Below are positions 31,845 to 41,282 of a stretch of DNA of 64,000 bases, in pieces. The stretch is from Plantactinospora sp. BC1 (GTDB lineage Bacteria; Actinomycetota; Actinomycetes; Mycobacteriales; Micromonosporaceae). The first letter of the stretch is position 1. Each line of letters starts with the position of its first letter. Below the pieces are notes generated by a model. It was not told where the DNA came from, made no database searches, and saw only the letters and a program-made list of their open reading frames with translations. The stretch covers positions 4,030,001 through 4,094,000 of the forward strand of contig NZ_CP028158.1 in the NCBI RefSeq assembly GCF_003030345.1. The letters are read 5' to 3'. The translations under genes and the position numbers were made by a program.

Positions 31845-33917
31845 TCAGGTGTTCTGCTTGATCCGGTTCGTCAGCTCGGCGATCTGGTTGTAGAGCGAGC
31901 GGCGTTCCGCCATCTGCTGCCGGATCTTCCGGTCGGCGTGCATCACGGTGGTGTGGTCGCGCCCGCCGAACGCCTGGCCGATCCGGGGCAGCGACAGGTC
32001 GGTCAGCTCCCGGCACAGGTACATCGCCACCTGGCGGGCGTTGACGAGCACCCGGGACCGGGACTGCCCGCGCAGGTCCTCCAGGCTCACCCCGAAGTAG
32101 TCGGCGGTGGAGATCATGATCTGGTCGGCGGTGATCTCCGGCCCGGAGCCGTCCGGGATGAAGTCCCGGAGCACCTCCTCGGCGAGCGAGAGTTCGACCG
32201 GGGACCGGGTCAGCGAGGCGAACGCGGTCACCCGGATCAGCGCCCCCTCGAGTTCCCGGATCGAGTTGGCGATCCGGGAGGCGATGAACTCCAGTACGTC
32301 CGGCGGGGCGAAGAGCCGCTCCTGGGCCGCCTTCTTCTGCAGGATCGCGATCCGGGTCTCCAGGTCCGGCGGCTGGATGTCGGCGAGCAGGCCCCACTCG
32401 AACCGGGTACGCAGCCGGTCCTCCAGCGTCGCCAGGTCCTTCGGCTTCCGGTCCGAGGTGATCACGATCTGCTTGTTGGCGTTGTGCAGCGTGTTGAAGG
32501 TGTGGAAGAACTCCTCCTGGGTCCGCTCGCGGTTCTCCAGGAACTGGATGTCGTCGATCAGCAGGATGTCGACGTCGCGGTAGCGGCGCTGGAACGCACT
32601 CGTCTTGTCGTCCCGGAGCGAGTTGATGAAGTCGTTGGTGAACTCCTCGGTCGAGACGTACCGGACCGAGCGGGCGTTGCCCAGCGTCGTCGCGTAGTGC
32701 CCGATGGCGTGCAGCAGGTGGGTCTTGCCCAGCCCCGAGCTGCCGTAGATGAACAGCGGGTTGTACGCCTTCGCCGGTGACTCGGCGACCGCGACCGAGG
32801 CCGCGTGGGCGAACCGGTTGGACGAGCCGATGACGAAGGTCTCGAACATGTACTTCGGGTTCAGCCGGTTGCCGCTGACGTCTCCGGCCCCGCCGACCCC
32901 GCCCGGCCGCCGGTCGTCACGTCCGCCGGGCCGGTGCTCGGGATAGGCGCCGCCCCGACCGGGACCGTTGTCCGGGCCGCCGTCCCGACCCGGCCCGAGT
33001 CGTCCGGCACCCCCGTCCCGGCTGTCGTGGTAGCGCCGGTCGACCGGCCGGTGGTCGCCGAACTGACCGAGATTGCCGGTGTCGGCCCCCCGCTCGTCGA
33101 AGCCGCGCCGTTCCTGCTGTGGCGGCGCCGGCCGATACGGCTCGGGGTAGGGCGCGCTGAAGAGCGTCTCCTGGCCGTCCCGGCTGTTCGGGATCAGGTT
33201 CCCGCGAGCGGTGTCGGGTCGCCCGGCCGGCCGCCCGGCACCGCCGGAGGGCACCTGCGCCGAGCCGGTGAACGGCGGCGGCTTGCGACCGCCGGCCTGG
33301 TCGGGCACCGGGTTGCGGTGTTCGGGTACCTCCGGTCCGGCGCCGGCCGGGAACTCCTGCTCCGGTCGTACCGGATATTCGCGCTCGGCGTCGCCGGGAA
33401 AGCGGAGCGGCTCGGCCCGGTAACCCGGGGCCGGATCGGGGTCGGCGTATCCGGCGGGCTCCCGGTCGGCATACCCGGCCGGGTCGGGGTCGGGGTAGCC
33501 GCCCGGCGGGTCGGTGTCGCCGTAGCCGCCGGCCGGGGGCGGGCCGACGGGATAGCCGGGCGCGCCGCCGGAGACCGGATAACCCGGGGGTACGCCGAGT
33601 CCGGCCGGTTCGGGTCCGGCCGGGTAGCCGCCACCGGCCGGGCGCGGCTGCCCGTCCTCCGGTGGCCGTACGGTGACCGCCACCTGGACCGCCCGGCCCA
33701 GCCGGCGGGAGAGCGCCTCGGTGATCGCCGGGCGGAGCCGCGACTCGATCACGTCCCGGGTGAAGGCGTCCGGTACGGAGAGCAGCGCGGTGTCCTCGAT
33801 GATCGTGTGCAGACGGGTCAGCCGGAGGTAGGCACGCTGCTGAGCCGAAATGATCTCGTCGGCCAGTTCCTCGGTCGTCGCCGCCCACACCGCGCCAAGG
33901 TCGATCGTGTCGGCCAC
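31845..33917 (-). CDS. dnaA: chromosomal replication initiator DnaA
   Basis: A 690-aa protein from GTG 33917. Domain I (1-85) is [21 protein letters not shown]. Domain II (about 90-340) is very long and Pro/Gly/Tyr-rich with repeated GYP and GYAD units. Domain III has Walker [19 protein letters not shown] (about 388-405) and Walker [15 protein letters not shown]. Domain IV ends with the DNA-binding signature [15 protein letters not shown] (about 655-670). DnaA boxes in its upstream region suggest autoregulation. Confidence 0.97.
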   Translation of the reverse strand: MADTIDLGAVWAATTEELADEIISAQQRAYLRLTRLHTIIEDTALLSVPDAFTRDVIESRLRPAITEALSRRLGRAVQVAVTVRPPEDGQPRPAGGGYPAGPEPAGLGVPPGYPVSGGAPGYPVGPPPAGGYGDTDPPGGYPDPDPAGYADREPAGYADPDPAPGYRAEPLRFPGDAEREYPVRPEQEFPAGAGPEVPEHRNPVPDQAGGRKPPPFTGSAQVPSGGAGRPAGRPDTARGNLIPNSRDGQETLFSAPYPEPYRPAPPQQERRGFDERGADTGNLGQFGDHRPVDRRYHDSRDGGAGRLGPGRDGGPDNGPGRGGAYPEHRPGGRDDRRPGGVGGAGDVSGNRLNPKYMFETFVIGSSNRFAHAASVAVAESPAKAYNPLFIYGSSGLGKTHLLHAIGHYATTLGNARSVRYVSTEEFTNDFINSLRDDKTSAFQRRYRDVDILLIDDIQFLENRERTQEEFFHTFNTLHNANKQIVITSDRKPKDLATLEDRLRTRFEWGLLADIQPPDLETRIAILQKKAAQERLFAPPDVLEFIASRIANSIRELEGALIRVTAFASLTRSPVELSLAEEVLRDFIPDGSGPEITADQIMISTADYFGVSLEDLRGQSRSRVLVNARQVAMYLCRELTDLSLPRIGQAFGGRDHTTVMHADRKIRQQMAERRSLYNQIAELTNRIKQNT

Positions 33918-34045
33918 CGTCGCGCCACCCCCATCGCCTCTGCGTCTCCGGCCGCCGTTGCCGTCCCGGTCGACCGTTCCAGGCTTGCTGACGTGCTCGA
34001 ACAGGCACGACGCGGCGCTCGGCGGTCGCCGGCGCCGTCCACAGG

Positions 34046-34239
34046 TTATCCACAGCCTGTGTATCGACCGAATTGTGTCGCCCGGCCGGGCGTCCGTGTC
34101 GCCTGCCCCCGGCCCGACCGGCGTTGACGCGGGTTCATCTGTCGAACGATCGACGAGCTTGTCCGGTTTTGCCCGTCAGCGGCATCCCCCACCCCCTGAC
34201 GCTGACGTGCAATCGGGCACGCTAACAGCGTTGTCCACA
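34046..34239. promoter_or_regulatory. DnaA boxes upstream of dnaA
   Basis: TTATCCACA is at 34046-34054 (with a CGTCCACAG half-match just left) and TTGTCCACA at 34231-34239. Both are exact consensus forms in the 641-nt dnaA-rpmH gap, which otherwise holds the rpmH promoter. Confidence 0.75.
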
Positions 34240-34351
34240 ACCCTTCAACCGTCGGATCCACCCGGACCTTGTCGACATCAGTGAAAAACCCCGCCGAACC
34301 GCCCCTTGCCGGTCCCGCGCACCGGACCGGCCCGACGGGCGATCATGATGT

Positions 34352-34380
34352 TTGACGACCGTTCTCGGGCTGCGTAGGCT
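34352..34380 (+). promoter_or_regulatory. rpmH promoter
   Basis: TTGACG (34352-34357) and TAGGCT (34375-34380) are separated by exactly 17 bp. A second -10-like TAGGGT is at 34407-34412. The ribosomal protein start is 179 bases downstream of the first -10. Confidence 0.7.
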
Positions 34381-34558
34381 CCAACGGTTGCTCTGTCGCC
34401 CTCTGCTAGGGTGATGGGAGACTGTTGACCGCGGCCCGGCACGGGCCGTGGCTGATGCCTGGACGGCATCGACACCCGGCCGTCCCGGCGGTCGACGCCA
34501 GACAATCACACGACCCCGCTGTCGCACGACCGGGGCGTACGACGACGGAGAGCCTGAC

Positions 34559-34696
34559 GTGAGCAAGCGCACCTTCCAGCCGAACAACCGCCGGCGCGCG
34601 AAGACCCACGGCTTCCGGCTGCGCATGCGCACCCGGGCTGGTCGCGCCATCATCGCGGCCCGCCGTGGCAAGGGTCGCACCCGCCTGTCGGCCTGA
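34559..34696 (+). CDS. rpmH: 50S ribosomal protein L34
   Basis: A 45-aa very basic protein from GTG 34559: [20 protein letters not shown] to KGRTRLSA, complete L34. It binds 23S rRNA in the large subunit and starts the rpmH-rnpA-yidD-yidC-jag-rsmG operon. Confidence 0.97.
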   Translation: MSKRTFQPNNRRRAKTHGFRLRMRTRAGRAIIAARRGKGRTRLSA

Positions 34697-34731
34697 CGGC
34701 TGGCAAGGCCGGTCCGGGGATGTAGGCAGTC

Positions 34732-35166
34732 GTGCTGGCGGCCGCACAGCGACTGCGGCGCAGCAGTGACTTCGCCGCGGCGATCCGGGGTGGGCGCCGC
34801 GCCGGTCGAGGATCAGTGGTGGTACATCTCGATTCGGCCGGTACCCCGGGTCCACCTTCTTCCCGGACGACCACGACGGCATCGCAGCCGGTTCGGAGCG
34901 CCGGTGCGGGACACGAGCCCGCGCCCGCCCGGGCCGGCTTCGTCGTCTCCAAGGCCGTGGGTGGCGCGGTGGTCCGGAACAGGGTCCGGCGTCGGCTGCG
35001 GCACCTGGTCCGTGACCGGCTGCCGGGCCTGCCGCCCGGGACCACCCTGGTGGTACGCGCGCTGCCCGGCGCCGCCGACGCCTCGTACGCCCGGCTCGGC
35101 ACCGACCTCGACGCCGCGCTCGCGGCGGCACTCGCCCCCCGGAAGTCCCCCCGGCGGCCCCGATGA
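34732..35166 (+). CDS. rnpA: ribonuclease P protein component
   Basis: A 144-aa basic protein from GTG 34732. The N-terminus [20 protein letters not shown] and the RNR motif [19 protein letters not shown] define RnpA, which helps the RNase P RNA cleave pre-tRNA 5' leaders. A Thr/Ser-rich insert at about 38-64 is longer than in other phyla. The stop overlaps the yidD start (ATGA). Confidence 0.94.
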   Translation: MLAAAQRLRRSSDFAAAIRGGRRAGRGSVVVHLDSAGTPGPPSSRTTTTASQPVRSAGAGHEPAPARAGFVVSKAVGGAVVRNRVRRRLRHLVRDRLPGLPPGTTLVVRALPGAADASYARLGTDLDAALAAALAPRKSPRRPR

Positions 35167-35456
35167 CGGACTCCACCGGCGGTACGTCCGGGATGACGGT
35201 CGGTGCCCGAGTGCTGGCGGGAGCCATCGTCGCGTACCGTCGTTGGATAAGCCCGGCGCTGCCGGCCCGCTGTCGGTTCTACCCGTCGTGCAGCGCGTAC
35301 GCCCTGGAGGCGGTCGCGGGACATGGTGCGCTCCGGGGAGCCGTCCTGGCGGTCCGGCGGCTGTTGCGCTGCCATCCCTTCCACCCCGGTGGATATGACC
35401 CGGTGCCGGAGCCGGGCGCACGCCGCCATGCCGATGTGACTGGAGCCCCGAATTGA
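35163..35456 (+). CDS. yidD: membrane protein insertion efficiency factor YidD
   Basis: A 97-aa protein with the family core [27 protein letters not shown] and [13 protein letters not shown]. It is an amphipathic membrane-associated helper of YidC. ATG overlaps the rnpA stop and its own stop overlaps the yidC TTG, so three genes are coupled. Confidence 0.95.
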   Translation: MTDSTGGTSGMTVGARVLAGAIVAYRRWISPALPARCRFYPSCSAYALEAVAGHGALRGAVLAVRRLLRCHPFHPGGYDPVPEPGARRHADVTGAPN

Positions 35457-36508
35457 GTCTCGACTGGATCTACTGGGCGATCTCGTGGATCCTGCTGCTG
35501 TGGCACTCCGCCTGGGACGCCATCGGGGTGTCCGCGGGGGCGGTCCTGGGCACGAACTGGTCCTGGATCCTGGCGATCATCTTCCTGGTGGTCACCCTGC
35601 GGGTGATCCTCTTCCCGATCTTCGTCAAGCAGATCAAGTCGCAGCGGGCGATGCAGGCGATCCAGCCTCAGCTCAAGGCGTTGCAGGAGAAGCACAAGGG
35701 TGACCGGGAGACGCTCCAGAAGGAAATGATGGAGCTGTACCGGAAGGAGAAGGCCAACCCGCTGATGGGCTGCCTTCCGATCTTCCTACAGGCTCCGGTC
35801 TTCATCGGCCTCTTCCACGTGCTCCGCCGGCTCGACCCGGCCAACCAGGGCAAGACCCGGTACGGCTGGACCGCCGAACAGTTCGAGAGCGCCACCCACG
35901 CCCGCCTCTTCGACGTGCCGATCGCCGGCAAGTTCGGTTCCACCGCGGCCGAGCTGGCCCGGCTGAACGCCAGCGGCGCCTCGGTCAAGATCCTGGCCGG
36001 CGTACTCGTGGCCATCATGATCGCCACCACCTACCTGACCAGCCGGCAGATGATCCTCAAGACCGGCTGGGCCGAGGACCCCCAGCAGCGCATGATCCAG
36101 CGGCTGATGCTCTACGGCATCCCCGCCTCGCTGCTCGTCTCCGGCGCGATCTTCCCGATCGGTGTGGTCATCTACTGGGTCACCAACAACCTCTTCACGC
36201 TCGGCCAGCAGCAGTGGGTGCTGCGCAAGTACCCGCCGCCGCAGACCGCACCCCGGCTGCCGAAGCCCGGCGAGTCCGCTCCTCGGCGTACCAGCGGAAC
36301 CGGAGCCGGCGGCGGCCGACGGGGCACCGACTCCCGCAACCCGGTGCAGCCCGGCAAGCCGGCCAAGCCCGCCGGCCGGTTCGGCCGGGCCAAGGCCAAC
36401 GGCGCGCAGCCGGAGAAGCCGGCCGTCGACACCAAGGCGCTCGCTCCCAAGCCGGGCGCCAAGCCGGTCAACCCCAAGAAGGGGCGTCCGGCGAAGCGTC
36501 AGGGTTGA
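35453..36508 (+). CDS. yidC: membrane protein insertase YidC/Oxa1
   Basis: A 351-aa insertase from TTG 35453. Five membrane segments are visible: about 5-17, 33-55 ([20 protein letters not shown], containing the hydrophilic-groove Arg), 110-128 ([17 protein letters not shown]), 178-197 and 214-240. A cytoplasmic helical hairpin ([20 protein letters not shown]) precedes TM3. The C-terminal 90 residues are Lys/Pro-rich and probably contact ribosomes or RNA. It inserts membrane proteins with or without SecYEG. Confidence 0.95.
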   Translation: MSLDWIYWAISWILLLWHSAWDAIGVSAGAVLGTNWSWILAIIFLVVTLRVILFPIFVKQIKSQRAMQAIQPQLKALQEKHKGDRETLQKEMMELYRKEKANPLMGCLPIFLQAPVFIGLFHVLRRLDPANQGKTRYGWTAEQFESATHARLFDVPIAGKFGSTAAELARLNASGASVKILAGVLVAIMIATTYLTSRQMILKTGWAEDPQQRMIQRLMLYGIPASLLVSGAIFPIGVVIYWVTNNLFTLGQQQWVLRKYPPPQTAPRLPKPGESAPRRTSGTGAGGGRRGTDSRNPVQPGKPAKPAGRFGRAKANGAQPEKPAVDTKALAPKPGAKPVNPKKGRPAKRQG

Positions 36509-36726
36509 CGCGGACCGGCCACCGGCCGCAACTGTCGGTCGGTGGCCCGGTAGGACTTCGGGCCGTGCTGCCACCAGTGCTGGCGCCGGCCGGAATCCGC
36601 CGCGCCCCGCGACGACGGGCACCGTTGCCCGAGCAGACGTGCCCGTGGCACTCGGCGATCTCCCGCCGGGCCCCGGGGAACCAGCGGGACCGTACGGTCC
36701 GGCCGAGAGAGTACGGAGATGAGACG

Positions 36727-37425
36727 GTGACCGACACCAGTATTCCGCGCGCCGAGCAGCCCATCGGCGACACCGAGCCGGTCCTGCCGGCGGGCCCGCC
36801 CGCGGACGCCGAAACCACCGAGGCCGTCGCGGTTGACGGGGCGGGCGCGGACGCCGGTCCGGAGCAGGACGACGACGTGGCCGGCGAGGACGACGGCGAC
36901 GAGGAGGACGGCGACGAGGTCGAGCAGGCCAGCAACGGCGGCCGGCCGGCCGCGGCGACCAGCGACGCCGACCTGTTCCGGCAGAGCGAGATCGCCGCTG
37001 ACTACGTCGAGGGGCTGCTCGACATCCTCGACTACGACGGCGACATCGACGAGCTGGTCTCGGCCGGACGCCCGGTGGTCGAGGTGGTCGGCGGGCGCCT
37101 ACAGGCGCTGGTCGGGCAGCGCGGCGCCACCCTGGAGGCGCTCCAGGAGCTGACCCGGCTCGCCGTGTTCCGGCAGACCGGGACGCCGAGCCGGCTGCTG
37201 CTGGACGTCGGCGGCTACCGGGCGACCCGCCGCAAGGAGCTTTCCGCCGTCGCCAAGAACGCGGTCGAGAAGGTCAAGCAGCACGGCGAGGCTGTCCGGC
37301 TGGAGCCGATGTCCGCCTTCGAGCGCAAGTGCGTACACGACGTGGTCAACGCCATCGCCGGGGTGGAGAGCGAGTCCGAGGGCGTCGAGCCGAACCGGCG
37401 GATCGTCGTACGGCCGGTCGACTGA
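36727..37425 (+). CDS. jag: RNA-binding protein Jag/KhpB (KH-R3H)
   Basis: GTG 36727 (232 aa) follows GGAGATGAGACG. The first 80 residues are acidic and disordered (QDDDVAGEDDGDEEDGDE). The KH domain contains VEVVGGRLQALVGQRGATLE with the GxxG-like loop, and the R3H domain has RKCVHDVVN (R-x3-H). Jag-type proteins bind RNA with KhpA and influence cell division. It sits in its usual place between yidC and rsmG. Confidence 0.93.
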   Translation: MTDTSIPRAEQPIGDTEPVLPAGPPADAETTEAVAVDGAGADAGPEQDDDVAGEDDGDEEDGDEVEQASNGGRPAAATSDADLFRQSEIAADYVEGLLDILDYDGDIDELVSAGRPVVEVVGGRLQALVGQRGATLEALQELTRLAVFRQTGTPSRLLLDVGGYRATRRKELSAVAKNAVEKVKQHGEAVRLEPMSAFERKCVHDVVNAIAGVESESEGVEPNRRIVVRPVD

Positions 37426-37432
37426 GCGGTCG

Positions 37433-38332
37433 ATGACGCACCGATCCGTATCCGGCCCGGGTGGTGAACCGCCGCCCGGGCCGCTGCCTGTCCGGGCCGG
37501 GGACGACACCCCACCGGCCGTACCGCTTCCCGCCGAACTGGCCGAGCCGGCCCGTGCCCTCTTCGCGGAGCGGCTCCCGCTCGCGGCCTCGTACGCGGAA
37601 CTGCTGGCCGGCCCCGGCGTGCTGCGCGGCCTGATCGGTCCCCGTGAGACGCCTCGGATCTGGGACCGGCACCTGCTCAACTGCGCCGCGATGGTGGAGC
37701 TTCTCCCGGTCGGCGCCTCCGTGGTGGACGTGGGCTCCGGGGCCGGACTTCCCGGAGTCGTCCTCGCCATCGCCCGGCCGGACCTGACGGTCACCCTGGT
37801 CGAGCCGCTGGCCCGGCGGGCCGTCTTCCTGGCCGAGGTGGTCACCGCGCTCGACCTCGGCGACGCCGTCACCGTGGTCCGGGCCAGGGCGGAGGAACTC
37901 GCCGCGAGCCGGCGGGAGGGTGCCGGTGGCCGGCGCCGCCGTACCGGCAGGAGCGGACGGTCCACCGGGCCGGTTCCGGCCGAATCCGGTGTACCGGTCG
38001 ACCTGGCCAACCTTCCCGACGAGCTGCGGGTACCGGCCGACGTCGTGACGGCCCGTGCCGTCGCTCCGCTCGACCGGCTGGCCGGCTGGTGTCTTCCGCT
38101 CGCGGTGCTCGGCGGGCGCCTGCTGGCGATGAAGGGATCCAGCGCCGCCGAGGAGGTGGCCGAGCACGCCGAGGCGGTACGCCGGCTCGGCGGGTCGTCG
38201 CCGGTGGTCCGGCAGGCCGGCCTCGGCGTGGTCGACCCGCCGACGACCGTCGTCGAGGTGGTCCGGGAGCGCCCCGGTCGCACACCGGCCCGGGGTACGT
38301 CGGGCGGCCGGCGGGGCGGAACGGCCCGGTAG
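37433..38332 (+). CDS. rsmG: 16S rRNA (guanine527-N7)-methyltransferase RsmG
   Basis: A 299-aa SAM-dependent methyltransferase that modifies G527 of 16S rRNA. The SAM motif is VVDVGSGAGLPGVVLAIARP and the acidic strand is VTLVEPLARRAVFL; KGSSAAEEV near the end is conserved. A basic insert of about 45 residues ([19 protein letters not shown]) splits the fold at about 162-205. Loss of RsmG gives streptomycin resistance in relatives. The N-terminal 35 residues are Pro-rich and a later start is possible. Confidence 0.92.
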   Translation: MTHRSVSGPGGEPPPGPLPVRAGDDTPPAVPLPAELAEPARALFAERLPLAASYAELLAGPGVLRGLIGPRETPRIWDRHLLNCAAMVELLPVGASVVDVGSGAGLPGVVLAIARPDLTVTLVEPLARRAVFLAEVVTALDLGDAVTVVRARAEELAASRREGAGGRRRRTGRSGRSTGPVPAESGVPVDLANLPDELRVPADVVTARAVAPLDRLAGWCLPLAVLGGRLLAMKGSSAAEEVAEHAEAVRRLGGSSPVVRQAGLGVVDPPTTVVEVVRERPGRTPARGTSGGRRGGTAR

Positions 38333-38412
38333 CGGCGGAGCGGATTTGCCGCGTTCAGGGCCGTCTGCCTGGGCTGCTGGCATTTGCTGGTTCCTGCTCC
38401 TATTCGCTGGTC

Positions 38413-38597
38413 GTGCGGCACTTTCTCCTGGCCGGCCCGGCTTACTGCTTCCGTCCTGGCCGCCCCGGTCGCTGCTCTCGTCCTGACCCACCCGGCTCGC
38501 TGCTCTCGTCCTGACCCACCCGGCTCGCTGCTCTCGTCCTGACCCACCCGGCTCGCTGCTCTCGTCCTGACCCACCCGGCTCGCTGCTCTCGTCCTG
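38413..38597. repeat. 28-bp tandem repeat (minisatellite), 4.6 exact copies plus decayed copies
   Basis: TCGCTGCTCTCGTCCTGACC followed by CACCCGGC is repeated exactly at 38469-38496, 38497-38524, 38525-38552 and 38553-38580, with a 17-nt partial to 38597. Degenerate copies in the same 28-bp register precede it at 38441-38468 and 38413-38440. The period is not a multiple of three and the array ends about 30 bases before the next gene's -10 box. Confidence 0.92.
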
Positions 38598-38643
38598 GGC
38601 CGTGACTCGGTGGAGGGTGGACCGGCTATACCCTGTGCCGGTG

Positions 38644-39282
38644 ATGCTGCCCCTGCCGTCCGGCGACTTCCGCGCCTACCTCTTCGACTGCGACGGCACC
38701 ATCGCCGATTCCATGCCGTTGCACTACATCGCCTGGCAGCGGGCCCTTGCGGAGTGGAACTGCGTCCTGCCGGAAGACCTCTTCTACGCCTGGGGCGGCC
38801 GGACGGTGATCGACATCATCGTCACGCTCAACGAGCGGCAGGGTCTCGCCATGCCCGCGGAAGCGGTCGCTCGGCGCAGGGAGGAGCTCTATCGCGAGCT
38901 GCTGCCACGGTTGACGGCCGTACCGGAGGTACGGCAGCACGTCGAGCAGGCCCACGGACGACTTCCGCTCGCTGTCGTCTCCGGCAGCACCAGGGCGTCG
39001 GTCACCGCCTCTCTGGAGACGCTCGGTCTGCTGGCGAAGTTCGACGTCCTGGTCTGCGCCGAGGACTACACGACGGCCAAGCCGGATCCGGAGGGTTTCC
39101 TGCTCGCCGCCCGCCTACTGGACGTACCGCCGGAAACCTGTCTGGTGTTCGAGGACACCGAACTGGGCATCCAGGCGGCCACGGCGGCGGGGATCGCGTC
39201 GGTACGCGTACCGACGCCGTGGCAGCGTCGGGCGGTCGGCCGCCAGCGGGACCGGCTGGGTGAGGCGTCGGCGGCGCGTTGA
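38644..39282 (+). CDS. HAD-superfamily phosphatase, beta-phosphoglucomutase-like
   Basis: A 212-aa protein from ATG 38644 (GTG 38641 equally possible). Motif I is LFDCDGTIADSMPLHY, motif II VVSGSTRAS, motif III Lys in AKPDPEGF, motif IV VFEDTELGI. An alpha-helical cap follows motif I, as in the PGM/GS1 phosphatase group. TATACC at 38627-38632, eight bases before GTG 38641, suggests a leaderless mRNA. It interrupts the otherwise conserved rsmG-parA junction. Substrate unknown. Confidence 0.88.
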   Translation: MLPLPSGDFRAYLFDCDGTIADSMPLHYIAWQRALAEWNCVLPEDLFYAWGGRTVIDIIVTLNERQGLAMPAEAVARRREELYRELLPRLTAVPEVRQHVEQAHGRLPLAVVSGSTRASVTASLETLGLLAKFDVLVCAEDYTTAKPDPEGFLLAARLLDVPPETCLVFEDTELGIQAATAAGIASVRVPTPWQRRAVGRQRDRLGEASAAR

Positions 39283-39647
39283 CGACACCTTCCCCAGTCC
39301 ACCGTGACAAGTCGGCGCCAGGAGAGCGGGTGCCAGTGGGCCCGTACGGAGGGTTGGTCCGGCACCGGAGGCGGCGAATAATCCGCAAGCCGAGCAGGAG
39401 GCGTCGTATCCGCTGATCAGACAGGTCTGTCGGGACGGAACTCCGGAACGGCCGGTTTTCATCCTACGGACAGCCGTGGCCCTATTTGCCCAGCGGCCGT
39501 AGGCTGACCGCGCGTCGATAGTGTAGACCGGGCAGCGGGTGGCGCCTCAGGCCTTCGCTGCTTCTTGCCGGACCGCACGCTACGCCCGAGACGCGGGCAT
39601 GGGCGCTGACCGGGCCGACACCATCCGAAGCTGGCAGGGATGACACG
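39283..39647. other. parA upstream region
   Basis: 365 nt without a plausible gene. It presumably contains the parA promoter; the only clear signal is AGGGATGA just before the GTG of parA. Confidence 0.4.
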
Positions 39648-41255
39648 GTGCATGACAACGGTAGGTATGACGATCCAGAGATGACGGACTCCGGGGGATA
39701 CCACTCCGGCGGCGCCGATGTTTCACGTGAAACCGAGTACGAAGGCTGGTCCGCGAGTGGCCGGGCCCGTCCGCCGGGACGGGGTGACGACTCCGACGGC
39801 CAACCGACCGGGTACGCCGGCACACCGTCCCGTAGTCCGAGCCGGGGTACCGCCCGGGTCACGCCGCCGCCCGGCCCGACCGAGCGCGGTGGGCCCGGGT
39901 ACGCCCCGGTGACTTCGCCGTTCGCGGCGGAACCGGCGGGCCCAGTGGTGGCGCCGGAGCCGCCCCGCCAGCCGGTGCATCGGCCGGGACAGGAATCGTC
40001 CGGGCAGAGTGCGGAGCAGCCGAGACCGGCGGGGCGGGCGATGGCGCCGACCTTCTCGGCGCCGCCGGACGTACCGCAGCAGCCGGCGGCGCCGCATGCC
40101 GGCGTTCAGCCCTCGGTCGTGCCCCCGGTCGCGGCGCCGGCCGTGCCTCCAGCCGCGTCGCCGGTCACGTCGCCGGTCACGTCGCCGGTCAGCACTGAGG
40201 CACCGGTCCCGAGTCGAGCGGCGGCCCGGGTGCAGGCGGACGGGGTACGCCCGCCGAGCCGCCCGGTTGCCGTCGAGCCCGAGCCGCCGGCCGACACGCC
40301 GTCGGCGGTACCGGAGACCATCCCTGAGGACGCCGCGTCCGACGCGTACGTTTCACGTGAAACCCCGTCGCGCGAAGAGGACGATCCCCCGTTGGCAATG
40401 GAGGCAATGCGCGCTGTGCAAATCCTGAACCCGAGTGGCGAGGTGACGATGCCGCGTCCGGACCGGCCACGGATCATGTGTGTCGCGAACCAGAAGGGAG
40501 GCGTCGGCAAGACCACCACCACGGTCAACCTGGCGGTGGCCCTGGCGCTGCACGGCAACCGTGTTCTGGTCGTGGACCTCGACCCGCAGGGGAACGCCTC
40601 CACCGGGTTGAACGTGCCGCACCATGCCGGCGTCCCGGACGTCTACGACTGCCTGATCGACAATGTGCCGCTCGCTGAGGTGGCCCAGGGCGTCGAGGGG
40701 ATCCCCGACCTGTGGTGCGTACCGGCCACCATCGACCTGGCCGGTGCCGAGATCGAGCTGGTTTCGGTGGTCGCCCGGGAGTCCCGCCTCGCTCGCGCCA
40801 TTGCCGGCCACCCGGCGGAGTTCGACTACGTCTTCATCGACTGCCCGCCGTCACTCGGCCTGCTCACGGTCAACGCACTCTGCGCCGCCCAGGAAGTGCT
40901 GATCCCGATCCAGTGCGAGTACTACGCACTGGAAGGGCTGAACCAACTCATCAACAACATCAACCTGGTACGCCAGCACCTGAACCCGACCCTTGAGGTC
41001 TCGACGATCCTGCTCACCATGTACGACCGGCGGACCCGGCTGGCGGACGCGGTGGAGCAGGACGTCCGGAACCATTTCGGCGACAAGGTGCTCCAGGCGG
41101 TGATCCCGCGCAACGTGCGGGTGTCGGAGGCTCCGAGCTACGGCCAGTCGGTGATGACCTACGATCCCGGTTCGCGGGGCGCTACGAGCTACTTCGAGGC
41201 GGCCCAGGAGATTGCGATGCGCGGGGTCAAAGAGTCTGTTGGCCGCAATGCATAG
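39648..41255 (+). CDS. parA: chromosome partitioning ATPase ParA
   Basis: A 535-aa protein from GTG 39648. The ATPase domain (about 275-530) has the deviant Walker A NQKGGVGKTTTTVNLA, VLVVDLDPQGNASTG and YVFIDCPPSLGLLTVNAL. It moves ParB-parS complexes along the nucleoid. The 270-residue N-terminal extension is Pro/Ala/Arg-rich, more than twice that of most ParA proteins. Two parS sites sit within this extension and are translated as VSRET. parB follows 27 bases downstream. Confidence 0.95.
   Translation: MHDNGRYDDPEMTDSGGYHSGGADVSRETEYEGWSASGRARPPGRGDDSDGQPTGYAGTPSRSPSRGTARVTPPPGPTERGGPGYAPVTSPFAAEPAGPVVAPEPPRQPVHRPGQESSGQSAEQPRPAGRAMAPTFSAPPDVPQQPAAPHAGVQPSVVPPVAAPAVPPAASPVTSPVTSPVSTEAPVPSRAAARVQADGVRPPSRPVAVEPEPPADTPSAVPETIPEDAASDAYVSRETPSREEDDPPLAMEAMRAVQILNPSGEVTMPRPDRPRIMCVANQKGGVGKTTTTVNLAVALALHGNRVLVVDLDPQGNASTGLNVPHHAGVPDVYDCLIDNVPLAEVAQGVEGIPDLWCVPATIDLAGAEIELVSVVARESRLARAIAGHPAEFDYVFIDCPPSLGLLTVNALCAAQEVLIPIQCEYYALEGLNQLINNINLVRQHLNPTLEVSTILLTMYDRRTRLADAVEQDVRNHFGDKVLQAVIPRNVRVSEAPSYGQSVMTYDPGSRGATSYFEAAQEIAMRGVKESVGRNA
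39719..39734. promoter_or_regulatory. parS: parS site 1 (inside parA)
   Basis: TGTTTCACGTGAAACC matches the ParB target TGTTTCACGTGAAACA at 15 of 16 positions. It is read as DVSRET, residues about 24-29 of ParA. Confidence 0.92.
40349..40364. promoter_or_regulatory. parS: parS site 2 (inside parA)
   Basis: CGTTTCACGTGAAACC holds the full 14-bp palindromic core GTTTCACGTGAAAC. It is read as YVSRET around ParA residue 235, in the same frame as site 1. Confidence 0.92.
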
Positions 41256-41282
41256 CTCGGTTGATGCGTCGGGAGGCGTGGC

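Noticed and set aside
37099-38575. Minus-strand frames translating the 28-bp repeat as a GQDESSEPGG-type repetitive protein
   Set aside because: Opposite strand to rsmG, which is clearly real; the repeat phase shifts frame each unit and the rest is an rsmG shadow.
38413-38597. Possible CRISPR array
   Set aside because: The 28-bp units are directly adjacent with no spacers and no cas genes are in the window.
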